Source: Closterium sp. Naga37s-1 (Eukaryota > Streptophyta > Zygnematophyceae > Desmidiales > Closteriaceae). From it: a DNA stretch of 64,000 nucleotides. The position numbers and the translations under genes were made by a program. Shown piece after piece: positions 55,251 to 64,000 of this stretch (positions are counted from its first letter, which is position 1; every line of letters starts with the position of its first letter). Below the pieces are notes generated by a model. The model saw only the letters and a program-made list of their open reading frames with translations. It did no database searches and was not told the origin of the DNA. Where the stretch lies: assembly GCA_947471745.1 (NCBI GenBank), contig CANJKZ010000010.1, positions 5,327,001 to 5,391,000 on the forward strand, given 5' to 3'.

Positions 55251-57117
55251 CCAGTGTCGGTTGCTCTAGTCTTTGTCCGCTCACTCGCTTTGTTTGAGGT
55301 TGATTTTGAGAATTCTCAAAAGCAACCTGAAAGAAAGCAGGAGAGATCCACTGAACAAGCCAATCCACTGCCCGTCCCGTCGATTCACTGCCGTGTCAAC
55401 CCCTCCCATCCCTCCACCCTCCCACGCTCCCAGCCTTCCCACCACTCTCACCACTCCGGCACCTCGTGGTTCTGCCAGCACTCACCGCCTAGTTCCCCTC
55501 TGCTCTTACTACCTGTGTCCTCCAAGCTCCGTGCTCCCCGGCTGCTCATCCGTCCCTTTCTCCTGGTTTTTCCCTCCCCATCACCGTGTGCCTCGAATGG
55601 CAGGAGTGGCAGGAGGGGCACGAGGGGCAGGAGTGGAAGGAGGGGCTGTGGCGCGGGCAAGCCGGCTGCTGCTAGCAGCGGTTCATGCTGCTGTGACTGT
55701 ATCGAGGCTGCTGTGACTGTATCGAGGGTGCTGCTGAAGCATGGTCCGCCTGACAGCTGCGACGTCGCCCAGCTCCATACGCTGTGAGTGCGCGGGCAGG
55801 CTGCTGCTACCAGTGGTCCACACGCTTACGTAGCGAATTCTGAGCGAAGAGTGGAGGATTGTGAGCAAGTTTTGAGAAGTCTCAAAAAGGCAACCGACGA
55901 GTGGAGAGGATTGCTGGCTGATACTGCTTGGCTTGGACAGTGAGTCCCTTCCCACGCTGGCATTGCTCAGACGCTGACTTTAGTTCCCACCCACCCATGC
56001 TGTCACTCTATCAAAACTGCCTGAATACAATGCTCCCCTGCCAGTAGGAGACTCTCACGCACTTATCAACAAGCAATCACATTCCTCAACCTTTCCGCCT
56101 CCCCTGTTTCCCCCTCCTTTTCCCCTCCCCATCCCTCCTCCCCCATTCTACCTCTCCTCCTCCCTCGTCTCCCTTCCCCTTTCTCCGTTTCCTATTCCCA
56201 CCTCATTCCTCCTCCCCATTTCCCTTTTTCCTGTCCTTCTCCCACTTCCCCCTGCCCCTCTCCCCATGCCCTTCCTCCTGATTGTTCCTCCCCTTCCCCT
56301 TAAACCCTGTTTTTGCCCACCTGCAGGAGTCCGGCTCGCAGCTCACCACGGGCCTCACATGCGTTTGTTCTGCTAAAGGATTTTCCTAAGCTGCAGCTCG
56401 CCTGGTCTCATGGCTGCAGCTCACCACGGGCCTCACATGTGACCCACCTCCTTGCACTGAACCCCACCGTCCTGCACCTCGATCTGTTTCCCCCTTTCCC
56501 ATTCTCCCTCACCTGCAGGACTTCGGCACGCAGCTGGCCACGGGCCTCACATGCGACTCGCCGCCCTGCAATGTGAGCGAGTGGGGGAGGGCGGAGAGGA
56601 AGGGGGAGGGCGGTGGGGAGGATGGGGGAGGGTGGGGAGGAAGGCGGAGGCCGGTGGGGAGGATGGGGGAGGGTGGGGAGGAAGGGGGAGGGCGGTGGGG
56701 AGGAAGGGGGAGAATGTACCATGTCAATCACATGAGGCTGCATGAGAGGGCGGGGAATGGTGGGAGATGGAGGAATGGTGGGAGGGAGGGAGGGAGTGGT
56801 GCATCGAGGTGGGCCGGCCGTACAGGTGTAGAGACTCAGACAGCCGTGTGAGTTCTGATCTGAGGCGCTTCAAAACTCACCTCAGTGGGCCGTCGCTACC
56901 CTACAGGTGTAGACACTCAGTCAGCCGGCCGACCAGCTCGTGTTCTTGGTATCTCTGTGCATGTGGGCACCTGCACAGGTGGACTTTGAGCATTTTTCTC
57001 AAGTGCAGCGTGCCTAATCATTCCTTCAGCCGACCAAGTTTCCGCTCGGCAGTGATTACTTCCATCCATTTTTCTCCTTGCACCTTGCCGTTTTTCCCTT
57101 GCTGCCACCCTGGAATT

Positions 57118-57312
57118 GGGTCAGCAGAGGGTGACACGGGGGTGGCGTGTGTTGTCAGCAGAGGGTGGCGTGTGTTGTCAGCAGAGGCTGGCGTGTGTTG
57201 TCAGCAGAGGGTGGCGTGTGTTGTCAGCAGAGGGTGGCGTGTGTTGTCAGCAGAGGGTGGCGTGTGTTGTCAGCAGAGGGTGGCGTGTGTTGTCAGCAGA
57301 GGGTGGCGTGTG
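57118..57312. repeat. 24-bp array (GTCAGCAGAGGGTGGCGTGT)
   Basis: About eight units. The word GTCAGCAGAGG also occurs at the exon 7 relic of copy A (GACGTCAGCAGAGGTCGAC), suggesting growth from an exon relic. Confidence 0.88.
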
Positions 57313-57477
57313 ACGCTGGTTCAGATGCGTTCTGACTCCTGAGGTGAGCATGCTGTGCTGTCAGTGATTGTGCATGCTCGCTCATTGTGTTGCAGCATGT
57401 GCTGGCAAAGGTTGTGTGTGCTCTTGTATGTGCAGCGTGTGTTACTGATGATGGATGGGCAGCCAGCAGTAGAGCTG

Positions 57478-57818
57478 AAGGAACAGGTGGCACATCCATC
57501 ATGGAACAGGTGGCACATCCATCATGGAACAGGTGGCACATCCATCATGGAACAGGTGGCACATCCATCATGGAACAGGTGGCACATCCATCATGGAACA
57601 GGTGGCACATCCATCATGGAACAGGTGGCAGCAGTGGTGCCTCAGAGAATCAATGGAGCAGCCAGCAGTAGAGCCGAAGGAACAGGTAGCATGAACAGCT
57701 TTTGCAAAAAGAAGGGGCACTGGTGGACAGGGGCACTGGTGGACAGGGGCACTGGTGGACAGGGGCACTGGTGGACAGGGGCACTGGTGGACAGGGGCAC
57801 TGGTGGACAGGGGCACAA
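57478..57818. repeat. 23-bp and 16-bp arrays (inverted segment of copy B)
   Basis: 57478-57625: about six units of GGAACAGGTGGCACATCCAT. 57715-57818: about six units of CACTGGTGGACAGGGG. The latter is the complement of the 22690-22852 array of copy A. Confidence 0.88.
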
Positions 57819-57889
57819 CACAAGCATCTGATTCTTTTTTTCCAAGGTTGATTGCTTCATCTCAACCTGTTTGATTTATCTCACCATGC

Positions 57890-58190
57890 CTGATTCTTCT
57901 CACCGTGCTCGTTTCATCTCACCGTGCTCGTTTCATCTCACCGTGCTCGTTTCATCTCACCGTGCTCGTTTCATCTCACCGTGCTCGTTTCATCTCACCG
58001 TGCTCGTTTCATCTCACCGTGCTCGTTTCATCTCACCATGCTCGTTTCATCTCACCGTGCTCGTTCATCTCACCGTGCTCGTTTCATCTCACCGTGCTCG
58101 TTTCATCTCACTGTGCTCGTTTCATCTCACCGTGCTCGTTTCATCTCACCGTGCTCGTTTCATCTCACCGTGCTCGTTTCATCTCATGGC
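57890..58190. repeat. 19-bp array (CTCACCGTGCTCGTTTCAT)
   Basis: About 15 units, same sequence as the ACR array at 5220-5445 but inverted relative to the neighbouring ACR debris. Confidence 0.92.
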
Positions 58191-58772
58191 TGGCTCCCAC
58201 TGCGCTCAACCTCGATCCCTCTTTCCATCGTATACACCGTCAAACCCCCATCAAACCCCCGTCAAACCCCCCGTCCACTCCCCCCCACACCCCCTCCTCC
58301 CGTTCCTTCTCCTCCCCTTCCCTGACCTTCTGACTCCCAGCTTACTGTAATCACCCTTATTCAAAACTCTTTCAAGGAACACTCAGTTCTGTCCTTCATT
58401 TCTCTTCTTTCGCCTCCCAGTCTTCACCCTCACCCACCCATGCCGTTCCCCTCTCAAAATTTCCATTGCTGTTAAATACGCTTTATCTTCTCTGTTCTCT
58501 GTCCTCTGTCCTCTGTCCATTGAGGCGAGGGCTACTTTTGTTCTGATAGGCACCTTTGACAAGGCAGAGGGCTACAAGGTACCGTACCAGTAGCAGCCCC
58601 AAGCACATGACCGGGCGGTGCATGTTTCTGGTGCTTTTAGTGTTTATTCCTGGATGTACCCCAGGTTTTTCTTCCTCACAACTGTACAGTCTGTGTTGTA
58701 AATCGATTCATCTCTCCACCATTGACCAAAACCATTGTTTATTAGGACTACCTAGGTCAGACATATACCATA

Positions 58773-59302
58773 CCGTATTACCCCGGATATAAGCACCTGC
58801 GCTTATAATAAAACAGTGTTTTTTTGGGGGGTGCGCTTATAATTGAGTAAAAATTATAAGCGCATGCGCTTATAATATAACAAATACAAATATATATTTC
58901 AATGGACCACATTGTACATCTCATCCTTCAGATTTCAATCGAATCGAAATTGTAGAAAGTCACATGTCAAAATCGCGCGCGGGCGATTCTTCGCGAGCGC
59001 CGAGACAAAATACAGTGTAACACCTCACTTTGAGGGCGTGCCAGCTCGTGCTGACTGGACGCGCAGGATGTGAGAGGTCTTCGAAAGTCAATGTAAGCGA
59101 AAATGGGTTGTGGCCTCGCTGCAAAACTGAGATTCGTTACCGTTTTAATGAAGAATTATAAATAAAATTACACATGCGCTTATAATATATCAGGGTTTTA
59201 GAAGGGGTGCGCTTATAATTGAGGATCGGCCATAAGCGCATTGCTCCAGATACAAGCGCATGCGCTTTTAATAGGCCTGCGCTTATATCCGGGGCCATAC
59301 GG
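58773..59302. mobile_element. 530-bp MITE with TA target duplication
   Basis: Imperfect inverted ends CCGTATTACCCCGGATATAA and CCGTATGGCCCCGGATATAA (complement of the right end), flanked by TA (58771-58772, 59303-59304). Copy A has the empty site at about 23762-23770 (CCTTATGTCAAC against CCA-TA-TTTCAAC here). The interior is rich in GCGCTTATAAT words in both orientations; no ORF. TA target choice fits Tc1/mariner-type elements, but I do not assign a family. Confidence 0.85.
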
Positions 59303-59590
59303 TATTTCAACTTGCATTGCTCAGCAACCAAACAAGGTGCAGTCCCGAATTCACAGCTCTGAATTTGATATTGGAAATGTTTTGGAGTCCCGAATCCACC
59401 CGTGCATGTCTTACATCTAGGCACCATTGCATAACTGTAGTATGGCATGTGCTGTGCGTTATCTCTGGATACAGCAGTTATACACAAATATGCAAACCCA
59501 AACAACCTCAAGGAGCCAACTTCATTTAGTACCAACCCCTTCTTCTCGTCACGTTCCCACCCTTGCCATGGCTGGCTATGTTGATATGAC

Positions 59591-61996
59591 CTACCATGAT
59601 TCGTCTTGGTACGACTTGAGTCCAAGCTTTATGTAAAGATCGAAAGGCATCGGGTCCTGCCCAAGCTTTTTGCAGCCCTGGAGATCCAGTACTCGCAGCA
59701 ACGTTAAGCTACAGAGCTGTTGTGGCGGGAATTCAAGCTGCTCACAGTCACTCAGGTCCAGATATCTGAGTCGTGCCAAATGGTGGAAGTTGGGTGGGAG
59801 GGAGTGAAGTGCCGTCTTGCTGACATCCAATTTGTGCAGGTAAGTGAGGTTGGTGAATGAACTGGGCAGGCTTGTCAGGGAGGAGCAGTTACGCAGGCAA
59901 AGGTCGCCCAATCTTGATACGGAAGAGATGGTGTCAGGAAGATGGGTCAGTCTTGGAGCTTCAATAAGAAGGGAGGTGAGTTGCACCAACCGGGTTACAC
60001 TTTCTGGAATCTCCGTCAGAGTTTCAGCTCCTTCCACATGCAGCTGTCGCAGCCGAGGCAGAGCAGAGCCAATATCACGAGGCAGATGTTGCAAGGACAA
60101 GGCATTTGAGATGTGCAGATCACGGAGGCGTGAAAGGAACCCGAGCAGGAGCGGAAGCTCAGTTTGTTCAGAGCCCAGGCGCATGTCCAGGTGCTCTATC
60201 TGAGAGAGGCAACGGCTGGTCGCTGGTGCGTCCATGATGATAACCTGACCCAAATTCAGCTTCCTAAGGTTCGAAGTTGTTGACAGGTCTGGAAGAATGA
60301 TGCTGCTGGTGTCGTTTCCCAAGCTCAAGGTTTCCAGAGACCGCGGCAAAGATTCTAAAGTCTCCTGCAAAAGAACACAACCCGTCAGGTCCAGCTCCCG
60401 CATGCATGACAGGCTTCCCATAGCTCGAGGTGCAGACGCGAGCTTGATACACATGCAGGCCTTGAAAGTCTTCAGGCGGCTCAGTTGAGTGATGGATGCT
60501 GGCAGTGCTGTCAGCTCATTGCAGCAGCTCAAGGTCAACTCCCGCAGGTCACCAAGACGGCCTATACTTTCAGGAATGTTACCAATGGGACACGTGCTGA
60601 TATCGAGCCGTGTTAGAGAAGAGAGTCGACTGAATGACGCCGGCAGCTGCTGCAGTTCTGCACACCAGCTCAGCACCAAATCGCGGAGATTAATCAGCTC
60701 GCCTATCTCCTCCGGAATTGCAGTCAGCCTTGTTCCCGCGATGCTCAACGATTCAAGAGCAGCCAAGCAGGAAATCGCTGCAGGGAGGATGTCAATGCTC
60801 ACATGGTGCAAGGATAGCTTCTGAAGCCCTGTCAGTAACCCAATAGAATCTGGGAGTCTCTTCAGCGACAAGCTTCTCAACCTTAAGGACTTCAGCCCTG
60901 GGAAATCCCCAAAATTCTCGGGCAGGCTGGATATTCTGCAGTTGAAAATGGTTAGAACTTCCAAGGTGCTGAGGCTTGTGAGGGAATCTGGCACTATTAT
61001 CTCAGTAAAAATACTGCTACCGGAAAGGCAGAGTTCGCGAAGTACTGGGAACCGCTCTTCAAGCTCCTCAGACGGGATGCTCGGAATATCGCTTAGCAGC
61101 AGACGTTGAAGACGGAAACACGGTGATTCTGGCGGAAACATTGAAGGGAAATCTGTTGACCCCCGCACGAATCCCAGCGAACAAAGATTTGTCAGTTGAT
61201 TGAATGAGAAATCCCCCTCAAAACTGTGGAAGAATGTCGCTCCTGGAAAAAACAGGCTGGTCAGATTCGGAAGGCGAGTTAGCGGCGACATCTGATGTAA
61301 CCGCATGTCCAGCTTTTGAATAGACAGCCTCGTGATTGAAGAAAGATTCGCGAAGTTGGGATCCACCAAAGGCGATATCCCTCCCAGTGACAGCGTGTGC
61401 AGGCGTGTCAACAGGAAGAACGAAGCCGGAAGCTTTGTGGTCCAATGGAGGCACTGGAGTGACAGCTGCTCCAAGCGGCGACAATGGCGGAAGAGAATGT
61501 CCAGCCCAGCTGTCGTCACGGGGTGATTTAGTTCGCCAAATTCGTCGATGTCCTTCTCCTCGTCACGATCAAGGTCGTCGTATGGAGCAATTCCTGTGCC
61601 GACATATAGAGCGGTTAGATTAGGTGACGAGGAGCCGAGAAATGCTAGGAAATCGTCGTCTATCGTTTCCATGCTTCCGTTGCTCAAGTGCAGGCGAGTG
61701 AGGTTCGGGAACGACACGAGGACGCGTTTGAGATACTCGCGAGACACCAGACGATCTCGTAAAACGCGAAGCGTTGTGACGGATTCGTGTGCGAGCTCTC
61801 GCCAGCGACGGCAGACTGAGGCAATGAGGAGAACGTGAGCGACATCGGCAGAGGCAGGAGGTGTCGAAAAATGCGGGTCAGGCTCTGAATCTTCGTTTTC
61901 CTCCCTTCTAGCGTAATCCGAGAGGATTAATGATGAGATCGGCTGAATGCCAGAAGATCCTGACAAGAACATGGTCAGGAAGACAATGGATCATGG
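59591..61996 (-). pseudogene. F-box/leucine-rich-repeat protein gene, copy B (frameshifted N-terminus)
   Basis: Paralogue of 24056-26462, with an open frame of 793 codons from 61972 to 59591. Here the F-box C-terminal half and the LRR body are continuous (ADVAHVLLIASVCRRWRELA then HESVTTLRV), but the F-box start at about 61996 (MSTMIHCLPDHVLVRIFWHS) is in another frame. About 11 bp are missing relative to copy A between FWHS and LSDY (near 61930). The ATG at 61972 gives a non-homologous start (MFLSGSSGIQ). About 20 LRRs with typical LPxSxxxLxxLxxLxLxxC patterns end in GLKSYQDESW. If expressed, the protein would have only half an F-box. Confidence 0.75.
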
Positions 61997-62559
61997 TAGA
62001 CATTCTCGTCTCAGGAATGACCTGCTAAAGCTCTGGTTTCTGCGACGTCTGATTGACCACCAACGCTAATTCTAGGGAAGGGCTGCCTCTGGAGAGGATT
62101 GTGATCAGGATTATAACTAAACCAGAACTTCAAGCAGAAGTCTTGTCAATCAGGCGATGAAAATTGAAGGTCCCGACGAGAACGGAGCTTCCCATGCCAC
62201 TATTGGTAGTGTGATGGTTATCAGATTTTGGAGGGCAACACCATTCACCACAGGGCGATTTCGTCACTTGATAGTGGGTTGAACGAAACTCTCCTTGGCT
62301 CTCGCTTGTGTCATGCGGATGGGTATAATTTCGTTCGAAATGCACAATTTCGATGTTTCTGTACGAACCTAGGTAATCGAAATGACTGGTTGCGAGCAAA
62401 ATTTGAAAGCTGGTAACCCCATCAGTTGAGTCGTTCGAGACTCATGAGTGAAGCAAACCAAGCAAACGTCATTCACACCTCTCAACCAAGCTCATTGAAC
62501 TGCTGCACCCTCGTTTGGCGCTGCAGCGTGTCATTCCCGCCAAGCTGACACCAAATCAG

Positions 62560-63700
62560 CCCTCGCCATCATCACGTTCGGCATTTCGCAAGTCGCACGC
62601 ACTCGCTCTCTGCGTGACTCCATTCCATACCTCCGTCTCATCTCACATCGCCCCCACATCAAATCGTCAGCACCTGATACCATCCACGCCTCCCACTTCC
62701 GCACCGCAGCCGCTCCAGCCTCCCTAACCAGCCCGACGGCCGAACAGGTAGATATTGCTTAAAGCAAGGGTGCACATTCCTAGGGGTGGTTTTTGGGGTT
62801 ATTGTCATGTACACCCTTTGATGCCCAGTGATTCGCGAGCGAAAATTGGTTCCGATCGTATGCCTGGTGCGAGGTGACGACACCACACTAGCGATGCCAC
62901 TCGAATTCGCCCAGGATTTGGGGGAACGCAAAGGAAGGAATTTAATTTACCACAATAATCGAAAGTGGCTTATTTACCAAAAACTTAGATTTCTAGTTTG
63001 GTGGTTCTGCTTGAATCGAAAGTGGCTTATTTCGTAATCAGGGAACCAGAAGTACGTCGGTTTCATTTAGGCTTAGGCGATACAGAAGGCCTGGTTAATT
63101 TTGCTCTTTCTCTGAAAGGAATTGTACTTGCAGCAATGCCATCATCTCGTCATCGCCCGCACTCGTCGTCGTCCCGCCAGCACGCATTCCTGGCCACTCC
63201 TGCAATAGTCGAAGCCACCTTGTGGTTGGTTCCTCCACCTCTCACCGCATTGTTCTCCTCGTCTCTTTCTGCCACCTGCTGCCGCTCCAAGCTCCGTGCT
63301 CCCCGGCTCATACTCCAGCCTGATTCTTCCCTGCTGGTCGCGGGATGCCTCAAGTAGCTGGAGTAGCTGTCGCGGGAGCATGGCTGCTCCTCGCAGTGAT
63401 TCTTGCTGCTGTGACTGTATCGAGGCTGCTGCTGCTGAGAGATGGTTCGTCTGACAGCAACGGCATCACCCGCCAGGTATTGTGGCTGATTTCACCCGGC
63501 TCGTGTAACAGGCAGTTTTTGAGGCGATTCGAGTACTGCACAGGCACTTAACACGTGCACGCTCTGCTCTTGGTGTGTGCACGGGGAAGGGAAGCTCTGC
63601 GTGCCGCATGACCCCGTTCTGCTCCCATCCTGCTCCCATTCGGTTTCCGGGTGTGAGCCCTGGCATCCGCCGTCGCTTCAGCTCAATCTGCGCTCCCTCT
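62560..63700. other. Start of a third duplication unit, no gene seen
   Basis: About 62560-62730 and 63200-63500 resemble 54820-54960 and 55450-55780. In between (62750-63120) nothing is recognised. Confidence 0.5.
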
Positions 63701-63704
63701 TGTG

Positions 63705-64000
63705 GTGTATGCGTGTGTGTCTGGTGTGTGGTGTATGCGTGTGTGTCTGGCGTGTGGTGTATGCGTGTGTGTCTGGTGTGTGGTGTATGCGTGTGTGTCT
63801 GGTGTGTGGTGTATGCGTGTGTGTCTGGTGTGTGGTGTATGCGTGTGTGTCTGGTGTGTGGTGTATGCGTGTGTGTCTGGTGTGTGGTGTATGCGTGTGT
63901 GTCTGGTGTGTGGTGTTTGCGTGTGTGTCTGGTGTGTGGTGTATGCGTGTGTGTCTGGTGTGTGGTGTATGCGTGTGTGTCTGGTGTGGGGTGTATGCGT
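63705..64000. repeat. 26-bp GT-rich minisatellite
   Basis: About 11 units with core GTGTGTCTGGTGTGTGGTGT, running to the window end. Confidence 0.92.

Larger units (their letters stand above)
56320..58700 (+). pseudogene. ACR11-like pseudogene fragment, copy B
   Basis: Exon 6-like blocks are at about 56328-56370, 56405-56440 and 56517-56570 (best: QLATGLTCDSPPCN with CTGCAG acceptor and GTGAGC donor). Beyond these are only arrays and short relics of exons 7-8. The ACR 3' UTR-like block is at about 58600-58700. Less complete than copy A; the last exon is missing. Confidence 0.65.
54820..62560. repeat. Segmental duplication copy B
   Basis: Matches copy A (20.9-28.9 kb) from about 55.74 kb on. 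Its first kilobase is matched again at about 62.56-63.5 kb (for example CTCCAAGCTCCGTGCTCCCC), so a third unit starts near 62.56 kb. Compared with A it carries a MITE, lacks the 1.84-kb insertion and the ACR last exon, and has an internal inversion of about 57.46-58.19 kb. Confidence 0.82.

Noticed and set aside
56408-56743. Proline-rich ORF in copy B
   Set aside because: Antisense of a GGGGAGG-type array next to an ACR exon 6 relic.

Overview
ORGANISM. The window looks like nuclear DNA of a streptophyte green alga. My guess is a Closterium-like zygnematophyte, from memory of the Copia polyprotein family; this is not proven. Two land-plant-type plastid genes with many spliced exons support a plant-lineage host: a monofunctional aspartate kinase and an ACR11/ACR12-like ACT-repeat protein. 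I see no operons, tRNA, rRNA or CRISPR.

LAYOUT. 1-2376: 3' part of a Copia element that sits in a Gly/Met-repeat (GGM) gene (2377-3692). 4488-14716 (-): nine-exon ACR11-like gene whose introns are packed with tandem arrays and degraded copies of its own exons. 15450-19480 (-): six-exon aspartate kinase. About 20.9-28.9 kb: segmental copy A, made of ACR-derived debris on the + strand, an F-box/LRR gene on the - strand (24.06-26.46 kb) and a 1.84-kb inverted-repeat insertion. 28954-42885: a Mutator-like (MULE) transposon with a perfect 9-bp target duplication, nesting a short non-autonomous LTR element (30168-31471) and a Copia element that looks whole (31587-38795). About 44.9-48 kb: exons of an unrecognised spliced gene (-) among minisatellites. 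49245-53536 (-): a second GGM gene, split by a solo LTR (49658-50221) and a 2.3-kb inverted-repeat element (50796-53106). About 54.8-62.56 kb: segmental copy B (ACR debris, F-box/LRR gene, a TA-flanked MITE). 62.56 kb to the end: the start of a third related unit and a GT-rich minisatellite.

HOW IT WORKS TOGETHER. The two confident host genes are head-to-tail on the minus strand and both encode plastid proteins with ACT domains linked to nitrogen and amino-acid metabolism: aspartate kinase opens the Lys/Thr/Met pathway, and ACR11 proteins are associated with plastid glutamine synthetase. The rest is mostly duplication and transposon history.

MOST UNUSUAL. (1) Short palindromes of the form TTTTGAG-N4-CTCAAAA sit exactly between direct duplications of 30-75 bp at several unrelated places. 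(2) Tandem arrays inside genes appear to be seeded at 5' splice sites, so the donor sequence itself is repeated up to about 24 times. (3) Nearly every exon of the ACR gene, and some of the AK gene, has one or more truncated copies next to it.
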